10,297 nucleotides of DNA from Planctomycetota bacterium (GTDB lineage Bacteria > Planctomycetota > Planctomycetia > Pirellulales > Pirellulaceae): assembly GCA_026692885.1 (NCBI GenBank), contig JAPLNJ010001126.1, positions 1 through 10,297 on the forward strand, in the 5' to 3' direction. Positions 1-5,022 of the stretch are shown one piece after another; position 1 is the first letter of the stretch, and every line of letters starts with the position of its first letter. The notes beneath the pieces are model-generated. The model worked only from the letters and a program-made list of their open reading frames with translations, ran no database searches and had not been told where the DNA came from. Both the position numbers and the translations under genes were made by a program.

Positions 1-204
1 CGGGTCCCAGCCGTCGCAGTCGAAGCCCAGCCCTTGGAGACGCCGAATGTCGTCTCCATATCCGCAGCCGTAGTCAAACAGCGAACCGCCGCGGTCCAGC
101 AGGTTGTCCCGCAGGACGCATTTCAGCGGCAGCGAGAAATCACTCCGCCGGATGGCTGCTCGGTGCCTTTGGATTTCAGGTTGTTGATCGCAATCGGCTC
201 GCAT
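1..204 (-). CDS. DNA phosphorothioation-associated putative methyltransferase, N-terminal fragment
   Basis: Partial gene reading leftward off the window; only its first 68 codons are present. The translation has an RHRAAIRRSD stretch (residues 14-22), then a class I SAM-methyltransferase motif I, FDYGCGYGDD (residues 43-52), and an acidic GWDP at the end of the second strand (residues 65-68). This order, RHR-AIRR-D-S-P followed by FDYGCGxGDD and GWDP, is what I know from the putative methyltransferases encoded beside dnd genes. The family presumably modifies DNA or regulates the Dnd system, but its substrate is not established. The ATG at 204 places RHR at the usual distance from the N terminus. 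No good Shine-Dalgarno is visible, and a TTG at 240 is the only other in-frame upstream start before a stop at 304-306. dndB on the same strand 838 bp upstream supports the call. The catalytic part lies outside the window. Confidence 0.82.
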   Translation of the reverse strand, partial: MRADCDQQPEIQRHRAAIRRSDFSLPLKCVLRDNLLDRGGSLFDYGCGYGDDIRRLQGLGFDCDGWDP

Positions 205-687
205 GGAGGAACTCGACTGTGGAAGAATCGAGAGAACCAAGTGGTGCCACCTGCCAGGACCAGTGAGTCCGCTGGTAAGTATCGCCCGCCGGGACTCCGG
301 TCGTCAACGCGAACTGGGGGCCTGTGCCAAAACCGGCGTCCGCCCCCAACGGCCTGTCGTTCTGGACCAGTTTTCAGGTATCGTCAGGCCGGATTGTCGC
401 ATGGCCAGGGATTTCCTGTGGAATTGGCGACGTTCAACCCACGATCCGTCTTGTTGGCTAAATATCGCCTGCAAGGTGCGTCAGAATGTACTGAGGGCAG
501 CCGACTAGGCATTGCTGACGCCGGAACCAGGCTGGCAAACTCCTGCTACTGCTGCGATGGCTGAAGACGGCAAAGCTAACAGCAGGCGACTTGGAGCGAC
601 TTCGGTCGGCCGGCTGACGAGTCCGACATCCACCAGTGATTTCTATGGCGCAGCAGGCAATTGCAACCCCTTTTTGTGGAGGATTAC
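205..687. other. Intergenic stretch with no supported gene
   Basis: About 480 bases between the divergently oriented methyltransferase and the small gene at 688. Several frames are open, but none combines a ribosome binding site with protein-like composition. The open plus-strand frame that runs in from position 34 is antisense to the methyltransferase. The stretch should hold promoters for both neighbours, but I could not pick out a convincing -35/-10 pair. Confidence 0.5.
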
Positions 688-939
688 ATGGATCTCAAAC
701 AGGTTAAGATGTACATCCGACAAGCCAAGGCAATCATCCCTCGTGGCGGCATCTACGGAGACATGCACGTGGTTCTTTCGGAAGTACTGAACATGGAAAG
801 CAAGGAAGTCGTGCGCGATATTGAACGTGTTCGCGACGCCTGCAAACCGTTGCCCTGGGTATGGGCGCAGGCGGCCGAAAAACTGCTCGAAAATGCGGTC
901 AACCACTGTCGTGACGAGCCCGCATCCCCGCCAGAATAG
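688..939 (+). CDS. Small protein of unknown function inside the dnd locus
   Basis: Predicted 83-residue soluble protein, not recognised as a known family. The ATG at 688 is preceded by a strong GGAGG (678-682) with a 5-nt spacer, which fixes the start. The N-terminal half is rich in Lys, Val and Ile with alternating hydrophobics (MDLKQVKMYIRQAK), and the middle (ESKEVVRDIERVRDAC) looks amphipathic-helical. A WVWAQAAEKLLENAV segment follows, and the tail is Pro/Ser/Glu-rich and probably disordered. No membrane segment or signal peptide is visible. It lies on the plus strand between dndB and the Dnd-associated methyltransferase, both on minus, and converges on the 3' end of dndB about 100 bases away. 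It therefore cannot share their transcript. A role as accessory or regulatory protein of the Dnd locus is only suggested by position. Confidence 0.65.
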   Translation: MDLKQVKMYIRQAKAIIPRGGIYGDMHVVLSEVLNMESKEVVRDIERVRDACKPLPWVWAQAAEKLLENAVNHCRDEPASPPE

Positions 940-959
940 CCTAACGTCAGTGGCAAAAC

Positions 960-996
960 CCACGGCGGCTTGCGAATGCCGAAAGACAAGCCGTGG
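960..996 (-). terminator. Imperfect hairpin between convergent genes, possible dndB terminator
   Basis: CCACGG (960-965) and CTTG (969-972) pair with CAAG (987-990) and CCGTGG (991-996), with a 3-base bulge and a 14-base loop. Read on the minus strand, the hairpin is followed by G and four T. It lies 46 bases past the dndB stop codon. The T tract is short, so this is a weak intrinsic terminator at best. Confidence 0.35.
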
Positions 997-1041
997 TGCG
1001 GCAGAAAAAAATCGTCCTGCTTGACCGAAATAGCAGTCAAT

Positions 1042-2139
1042 TCAGGTGCCTTTTAGGCCACGCTTTCTGAATTGTCGTTCCACCTCCGCCTCGTCGTGGG
1101 TGAGGCCCAGGCTAAGATGACGCTTGATCGCGTTACCGGTCAGCACCACGCAGGTAGTCGCCTTAGAGATTCTTCCTCCGATCAGTGCTCGCCCCTGCCA
1201 GAGCTTCGTGTTGTTCCGCGACCAGTCTAGAGTCTTCAACGCCGCGAGCTGACATTGCCACGTCTTAGGCCGATCCGCCAAAAGGGCACGGCCGGCGCGT
1301 GCGAGCACAGCCAAAGCGAGCCCGTGCGCATGGACGAAACCCTTCCGCAATTCAGCAGGAGCGATCTGCCCGCTCGCAACGGAACCCCAATCTGGTATGC
1401 ACTTGGCCACTTCATTCCAGTACTCGCTTGCGGTTTTCAACAGCTCGGTGAACGAATCGTCCAGCCGGTCTGCCAGAAGGGATTCGGTCGCATGGTGGAT
1501 CGCGCTCAACGTGAACAGCTTTCGCGAACGATTGGAAATCGTCGTACGCACCATCTCCGTGGAACGGTCGAAGGCGGGCACGTGTCGAATCATCTGACGT
1601 GTGACCCTCGTCAGTTTGTCCTTGTCATCGTGCAACAGAAGCCACGAGCGTGGGGCCTTCCGTTCGTGGCGTTTCAGGTCAACGAATATCTGTTCGCTCC
1701 GTTCCAGTCCAGGATCGACGAACAACAGAATCCCGATGGATTCGTCGCCAAGAGCCGGTTCCTGCTGAAGAGCAGCCGTCAACCCTGCCAAACGGTGCCG
1801 ACCATCGTGCAGAGTAAGTCGAGCGGACATTGGAATCAGTAGCTGACCAGCCGTTGCGGGCGCATCCGTCTGTGTGTCTGGCACGAAACTGACTGGGCAA
1901 TCAACCGAGGCGGTAATCGCCGAGAGCACGTAGGAATCCCGACCACTGATTACGTACCTTGCGATTTCTTCAACACGTTGTCTATCCAACAGGCCACGGG
2001 TGCCAAGATTCGGAATCTCCTCGTCACCAGTGTCGGGGAAAAGCAGTGTCAGCAGACGGAGCGGACACATGGTGCTGAAGTATTCGCGTCCTGACTGGAC
2101 TCCGCGGACAGCTGGGAACTTACACCCGAAAGACGTCAT
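1042..2139 (-). CDS. dndB: DNA sulfur modification protein DndB (DGQHR-domain protein)
   Basis: Complete gene of 365 codons, a normal length for DndB. DndB is the non-essential Dnd protein that modulates phosphorothioate modification, and its homologue is reported to repress dnd transcription in Salmonella. Visible hallmarks in order are an N-terminal FPAVRGVQSGREYFSTMCPL block (residues 8-27), RVEEIARYV and YVLSAITASVD (55-80), the signature HDGRHRLAGL (111-120), which is the DGQHR motif with Gln replaced by Arg, and IFVDLKRHERKAPRSW (151-166). The latter resembles the F-D-L-N/K-x-H segment of DGQHR proteins. I chose the ATG at 2139 because AGGG lies 8 nt upstream; an in-frame GTG at 2160 would add seven non-conserved residues. 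The associated methyltransferase follows on the same strand, so the rest of the cluster probably continues beyond the left edge. A candidate promoter with an overlapping inverted repeat lies at 2193-2228. Confidence 0.93.
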   Translation of the reverse strand: MTSFGCKFPAVRGVQSGREYFSTMCPLRLLTLLFPDTGDEEIPNLGTRGLLDRQRVEEIARYVISGRDSYVLSAITASVDCPVSFVPDTQTDAPATAGQLLIPMSARLTLHDGRHRLAGLTAALQQEPALGDESIGILLFVDPGLERSEQIFVDLKRHERKAPRSWLLLHDDKDKLTRVTRQMIRHVPAFDRSTEMVRTTISNRSRKLFTLSAIHHATESLLADRLDDSFTELLKTASEYWNEVAKCIPDWGSVASGQIAPAELRKGFVHAHGLALAVLARAGRALLADRPKTWQCQLAALKTLDWSRNNTKLWQGRALIGGRISKATTCVVLTGNAIKRHLSLGLTHDEAEVERQFRKRGLKGT

Positions 2140-2160
2140 TGCGCCCACCCTACAACCCAC

Positions 2161-2449
2161 CCGTTGTTTCTTTCAGCTTTCATGGAACACAAATGTTACC
2201 ATTTTTCGGGCCACCGACCAAAGTGGTCGCGATGCGATTCCTGTCATTTCGGGACGGCACAAGTGGGAAATAGGCCCGATGACCTATACGTTCAGTGCGG
2301 CCGGCCGATCCGACGTGTACCGTGGCCGGCAGGACAATTCATCGTCCCGGCAAGCGGTGCAGCATCCTCGGCATTTCCCAGGAACTCCGCCCCTTCGGCG
2401 TAGGGACGGAAAATTCATGCGTTACTCAGCTTAACCAATGGAGGTGTGC
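2161..2449. promoter_or_regulatory. Divergent intergenic region between dndB and the 2450 gene
   Basis: No protein-like reading frame with a ribosome binding site occurs here, although several frames are open by chance. Divergent transcription means it should contain both promoters. Apart from the dndB promoter candidate, I see only short GC-rich palindromes, such as GGCCGGCC near 2300. Confidence 0.45.
2193..2228 (-). promoter_or_regulatory. Candidate dndB promoter with overlapping inverted repeat
   Basis: Read on the minus strand, TTGGTC (2221-2216) and TAACAT (2198-2193) are separated by exactly 17 bases, giving a weak sigma70-like -35/-10 pair 54 bases upstream of the dndB ATG. A 5-bp inverted repeat, GACCA-AAG-TGGTC (2216-2228), overlaps the -35 box, as an operator would. 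The box matches are imperfect, so this is a candidate only. Confidence 0.35.
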
Positions 2450-2824
2450 ATGTTCTGTCTTTACGAAAACCAGGGGCTGGACTTTGACGACGTACGACTC
2501 GCCATCGTGAGGTTCTTCGGTCCAGACCACCGTGCGACCATCCACGACGGTGATGGTTGCGAACTGTTCGGGTGCGTTACGGCCCATTACTGTGCTGGAA
2601 CGGTCACGGATGTGTCTGGCACCACGGTTGCCACGTTCGCCATTCGCTACGTCGTCGACGAGATGCCAGACGGTGACACCATGCGTCACGTTCTCGCGGT
2701 GAGTTTTGGCCTTCCGGGTCAGTGGTGCCGAAGCCAGAGGGACGGGGACTTTTTCGATCGCTTGGTCAAACAGCTTGCTGAACGGTCTGCAACGGGCTCG
2801 ACTCTGTCGACCGTAGACCAGTGA
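2450..2824 (+). CDS. Unknown protein, first gene of a compact plus-strand run
   Basis: Predicted 124-residue soluble protein not assigned to a family. The start is taken at the ATG at 2450 because GGAGG (2440-2444) lies 5 bases upstream; an in-frame ATG at 2438 would add four residues and leaves the GGAGG inside the gene. The sequence alternates beta-like segments (FDDVRLAIVRFFG, ATIHDGDG, TTVATFAIRYVVDE, MRHVLAVSFGLP) with a helical C-terminal part (DFFDRLVKQLAER), suggesting a small alpha/beta or beta-rich fold. Four cysteines are scattered (positions 3, 36, 41, 48) and a fifth sits near residue 91. The gene's TGA at 2822-2824 overlaps a GTG at 2821, the possible start of the next frame. 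It is divergent from dndB across about 300 bases. Confidence 0.7.
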   Translation: MFCLYENQGLDFDDVRLAIVRFFGPDHRATIHDGDGCELFGCVTAHYCAGTVTDVSGTTVATFAIRYVVDEMPDGDTMRHVLAVSFGLPGQWCRSQRDGDFFDRLVKQLAERSATGSTLSTVDQ

Positions 2825-3237
2825 GTTGGCCTGCTGCGGATGATCAGTCCAGAATTCTGACGGGCCTGAAATCGAGATGGTCGCAACCGGGCAGTGCATA
2901 CCCGGTGCTCTTCCTGGTGCCGAAGATCGGCACGTCCGTCCGGACTTTGTGCAGGTGGCCGAAGCCCACGGCCTCCGCGTCGAAGGATTCGATCTGTGTA
3001 GCAATTTCGGTATCTCGTAGGTCTGCGGGCAACGATGGGCAGTGCCCGCATTGACCTAAGTTCCAGTCAACGTTCCGCTACCGAACATGGTACGATGAAA
3101 CGTGCGGTGTGCGGTTCGATATCGGCGAGTTGTTCCCCGCTGGCCTGCACGGCATCGGCGGGAGCGTTCCGGAGTTTCGTTCCTTTCGCTGCCAAACGCA
3201 TGCGGAAGAGGAACATGACGACCAGGAGGAATACTAA
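2821..3237 (+). pseudogene. Interrupted reading frame: probable gene remnant, or a gene with in-frame UGA
   Basis: The frame starting at GTG 2821 overlaps the previous stop (GTGA), and the same frame ends with TAA at 3235-3237 overlapping the next ATG (TAATG). It is broken by one TGA at 3052-3054. The 60 codons after the TGA look protein-like (RYRTWYDETCGVRFDIGELF, then an acidic HAEEEHDDQEEY tail), and the TGA falls in a C-P-H-stop-P context. If the stop were Cys, this would be a CPHC zinc-ribbon-like motif. The part before about 3018 is less convincing in this frame. A better-looking stretch (VRPDFVQVAEAHGLRVEGFDL) lies one frame away at 2877-3020, so one frameshift plus one nonsense mutation is the simplest reading. 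I do not recognise the family. A competing minus-strand frame covers 2844-3032. Confidence 0.4.
2844..3032 (-). CDS. Alternative short minus-strand ORF, unknown
   Basis: A 62-codon frame with a TTG start and gene-like codon use (many GAC, GGC, CTG and GTC codons). It contains AVGFGHLHKVRTDVPIFGT and ends in a hydrophilic FRPVRILD. Extended upstream without a start codon, it would include a CGHC cysteine pair. There is no Shine-Dalgarno before the TTG, and it lies antisense to the plus-strand run. Because codons on the two strands share the same register here, one strand's coding bias mirrors onto the other, so only one of this frame and the plus-strand 2877-3020 stretch is likely to be real. 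Confidence 0.25.
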   Translation of the reverse strand: MPADLRDTEIATQIESFDAEAVGFGHLHKVRTDVPIFGTRKSTGYALPGCDHLDFRPVRILD

Positions 3238-3653
3238 TGGCTCGTGTGCTGTTCATTCCGGCCAGCGGGCTGGTAGATATCCGAGACGGTAAGTTCGAGG
3301 ACTTTCAGTCCTGGGTCGGCGGGCATGTCCAGTGGTTGCCGTTCACGGACACGACGGAGGCGTACGTGAACGAGGATGGTATTGCTCTAGGGCTACCACG
3401 GAACGAGCTTGCGACCAGGCTCTGCTTTGACTACCGGATCGGCCTGGCGGCTGGCGATTATATCAAGGGTGCCATGGTGATTGTCGGATCCAAAGACGAG
3501 AGTGGCGAGTTCGATGAAACGGAAGCCGGCTTCGATATTCTCCAGCCGCTGCTTCATGAGTTGTTGGAGAAGGCTGCGATTCTTGCTCGTACGGGACCGC
3601 ATGCCACGAAGCGGAAACGGAAAGGAACAACGCATGGACCAACGCCAATGTGA
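3237..3653 (+). CDS. DUF3846-like small protein of plasmids and phages
   Basis: Predicted 138-residue cytosolic protein. An ideal AGGAGG with a 7-base spacer precedes the ATG, which overlaps the stop of the preceding frame as TAATG, so translation is probably coupled. The core AYVNEDGIALGLPRNELATRL (about residues 42-62), followed by GDYIKGAMVIVGSKDESGEF (73-92), matches the pattern I know from DUF3846: a 'V-N-E-D-G-x-x-x-G-L-P-x-N' strand-turn, then 'G-D-x-x-x-G-x-V/M-x-V-x-G'. The family is common on phages, plasmids and conjugative elements and has no established biochemical role. The C terminus ends in a basic stretch (ATKRKRKGTTHG). Its presence fits the mobile-element setting of the rep/par genes. 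The family call is from pattern memory, not a profile search. Confidence 0.75.
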   Translation: MARVLFIPASGLVDIRDGKFEDFQSWVGGHVQWLPFTDTTEAYVNEDGIALGLPRNELATRLCFDYRIGLAAGDYIKGAMVIVGSKDESGEFDETEAGFDILQPLLHELLEKAAILARTGPHATKRKRKGTTHGPTPM

Positions 3654-3795
3654 CCTGCATGTGACGGTGGACGAGCTGGCTATCCGGAGGGTCGCCAGCT
3701 TCGTTGATTGGCCTGGGCCCGGATTGGCCTGGGCCGGGATTGGCCTGGGCCGGCGCGGCTTACTGTCCGGCGATTCTGCAATCGCAAGGGATTGA
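3634..3795 (+). CDS. Tiny ORF overlapping the DUF3846-like gene, contains 16-bp tandem repeats
   Basis: A 53-codon frame from ATG 3634, with AAGGA 7 bases upstream, overlapping the previous gene by 20 bases and ending at TGA 3793-3795, one base short of the convergent gene's stop. The N-terminal part (DLHVTVDELAIRRVASFVDW) looks like a short amphipathic protein. The rest is translated from three 16-bp repeats, which read in all three phases as Gly/Pro/Ala/Trp-rich sequence. If translated, the second half is low complexity. It could be a truncated gene whose frame was destroyed by repeat expansion. No family recognised. Confidence 0.4.
   Translation: MDQRQCDLHVTVDELAIRRVASFVDWPGPGLAWAGIGLGRRGLLSGDSAIARD
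3706..3753 (+). repeat. Three tandem copies of a 16-bp repeat
   Basis: Copies at 3706-3721, 3722-3737 and 3738-3753 of GATTGGCCTGGGCCGG. The second and third are identical, and the first differs at one base near its end. Each unit contains the near-palindrome GGCCTGGGCC. The unit is not a multiple of three, so copy-number change shifts any reading frame crossing it. Confidence 0.95.
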
Positions 3796-3796
3796 A

Positions 3797-4096
3797 CTAG
3801 CTCAATCGATCAACAAACTCGGCCAGTTCGCTCGATTGAAGCTCTACCCGAAACACCCATCCCTTGGTCTGATCACTCGGAGGACACCTGTCAGCTCCAA
3901 AGGGACGTTCGGACCGAACTGGGGGGCGATGCGGGTCAGCAGGCCGCATTACGACACTCCTGAACTGCCGCTGATGCTCAGCACAGATGCACCATCCGGC
4001 GACAACGAATTGTGGGGATTTCAGGTCAAAGCGATCTTGTGAATCATCACGGGCTAAAGCCGTGATCGCCGCAATCCACGTCCGCTTGTCTGGCAT
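3797..4096 (-). CDS. Unknown 99-residue protein
   Basis: The minus-strand gene starts at the ATG at 4096 behind AGGGGAGG with a 7-base spacer, one of the best ribosome binding sites in the window. The protein opens with PDKRTWIAAITALARDD, has a hydrophobic-Cys segment QFVVAGWCICAEHQRQF (about residues 34-50) and a Pro/Arg-rich middle (RPADPHRPPVRSERPFG), and ends in a neat amphipathic helix, SSELAEFVDRLS. No signal peptide or true membrane helix is evident. I do not recognise the family. It converges tail to tail with the tiny ORF ending at 3795, with a single base between their stop codons. An overlapping plus-strand frame (3704-4042) is open but has no ribosome binding site, and I treat it as a shadow of this gene. 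Confidence 0.68.
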   Translation of the reverse strand: MPDKRTWIAAITALARDDSQDRFDLKSPQFVVAGWCICAEHQRQFRSVVMRPADPHRPPVRSERPFGADRCPPSDQTKGWVFRVELQSSELAEFVDRLS

Positions 4097-4216
4097 CTGT
4101 ACGCCTCCCCTCCCGACGGCCCCACCAAGGTATCTGCATGAACGGCAGGAAACAAGCAAACGGATTCGCACTGTGTCGGTGCCGGCCGCCGTGAACGGTC
4201 TAGGGTAGCAGTTAGA

Positions 4217-4650
4217 CTAGCCGCCAAGAAGCGGCAGTACAACGGCTGTACAACGGCTGCCCGGCACATCTCTGCCTATCGGGTCTTCCCTGCACGGGCC
4301 TCGCGAATGGTCCAGCCGATACATCTTCTCCATCTCGGCGGCGTGGCAGTAGGCGATCACGTACTGCCGCCCGTTGGATTGCAGCATCGCTCGGGGCGTG
4401 ATTCTGCGATCCGCTGCCCCCAACGTGGCACCGTCGTACGCGATCACGACCGTGCGTTGTTCTGACATCGCGACGGCCAGATCCCCGAAGCCGTCCGGCA
4501 GGTCGATCACGAACGTCCGCGAGTCGTCCGGCGTCACCGGCGGGGGACAGCCGAAACAAGTCCTGGACCGTGCGAAGCGAGTTGATGCGGTTCGCCAGGT
4601 GCGCAAACAGCGATATCGCTCCGCTGGATCCGGGAAGAAACTCGTTTTTG
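4217..4650 (-). pseudogene. Decayed WYL-domain regulator fragment
   Basis: From about 4545 down to 4217 the minus strand encodes a WYL-like domain: RTFVIDLPDGFGDLAVAM, RTVVIAYDG, RRITPRAMLQSNGRQYVIAYCHAAEMEKMYRLD. This has the usual strand pattern ending in the Y-V-I-A-Y-C and Y-R-L-D signatures. WYL domains sense ligands, often nucleic acid or nucleotides, in bacterial transcription factors, many of them linked to defence. A plausible upstream part (AISLFAHLANRINSLRTVQDLF) lies in another frame just before it, so a frameshift is likely near a run of five G at 4542-4546. The N-terminal DNA-binding region is missing; the sequence beyond about 4650 is repeat-rich. The only upstream start in the WYL frame is a TTG at 4606 with no ribosome binding site. 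The C-terminal tail crosses an 11-bp tandem duplication (4238-4259) and looks scrambled. Confidence 0.6.
4238..4259. repeat. 11-bp perfect tandem duplication
   Basis: TACAACGGCTG occurs twice in a row, at 4238-4248 and 4249-4259, inside the 3' end of the WYL frame. A unit of 11 changes the frame, consistent with decay of that gene's C terminus. Confidence 0.9.
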
Positions 4651-4694
4651 GGCGTTGCCCTACGGGCCGGGCTGCTCCGGGCTACGCTTCCGCT

Positions 4695-4727
4695 CGGTCT
4701 GCCGGCTGACAGGCAGCCGGCAGACCG
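4695..4727. repeat. Perfect 14-bp inverted repeat hairpin
   Basis: CGGTCTGCCGGCTG (4695-4708) and CAGCCGGCAGACCG (4714-4727) are exact reverse complements around a 5-base loop, ACAGG. No T tract follows on either strand, so it is not a standard intrinsic terminator. It lies in the repeat-rich stretch that replaces the 5' part of the WYL gene. Confidence 0.9.
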
Positions 4728-4777
4728 CTGCGCGCCCTGCACATCCCTAACGCAGAACTCGCGAGGCGACCATCACT

Positions 4778-4861
4778 GGTGGACTTCGCGTGACGCGTTT
4801 TTGCGCCAAAACGGCGGACCTGGCGTGACGTTTCGCCTCGATTAGGTGGACCTCGCGTGAC
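4778..4861 (+). repeat. Three spaced 17-bp direct repeats (iterons or transposon end)
   Basis: GGTGGACTTCGCGTGAC (4778-4794), GGCGGACCTGGCGTGAC (4813-4829) and GGTGGACCTCGCGTGAC (4845-4861) share the consensus GGYGGACYTSGCGTGAC. Start-to-start distances are 35 and 32 bases. A degenerate fourth copy may lie at 4752-4767. Spaced binding-site-like repeats near a rep gene can be replication iterons. On the minus strand the outermost copy begins TGTCACGCG at 4862, and several subterminal copies running inward from a TG tip are also typical of IS21-family ends. The sequence alone does not decide between these. Confidence 0.8.
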
Positions 4862-4887
4862 ACACCCGCGATTTCGAGCTGGCTACA

Positions 4888-4980
4888 GCCGACCGTAAGT
4901 GCCTGCCATGACAAACGATTTCCCGGTCGGCGGCAGTGCCCTGGAACGGCTCTACAAAGTACTGTTTCAAAGAAGTACTG
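4888..4980. repeat. Inverted and direct repeats downstream of rep
   Basis: CCGACCG (about 4889-4895) and CGGTCGG (about 4924-4930) form a 7-bp inverted repeat around a 28-base centre. Just to the right, AAGTACTG occurs at 4957-4964 and 4973-4980, 16 bases apart, each containing the palindrome AGTACT, in an A-rich patch. Together with the 17-bp repeats to the left this is an origin-like cluster, but no DnaA box was identified. Confidence 0.45.
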
Positions 4981-5022
4981 CAAAACAAAGGGAACATGCT
5001 TACGGAAGGGGACGGATTGTGT

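Noticed and set aside
34..564. Long plus-strand open frame at the left edge
   Set aside because: Its first part is antisense to the methyltransferase motif on minus, it has no ribosome binding site and its composition is Arg/Pro/Ser-rich.
1255..1842. 195-codon plus-strand frame inside dndB
   Set aside because: Antisense shadow of dndB, whose family motifs are unambiguous.
3704..4042. 112-codon plus-strand frame
   Set aside because: No ribosome binding site, and antisense to the minus-strand gene at 3797-4096 that has an excellent one. Kept only as a possibility under the 16-bp repeat finding.
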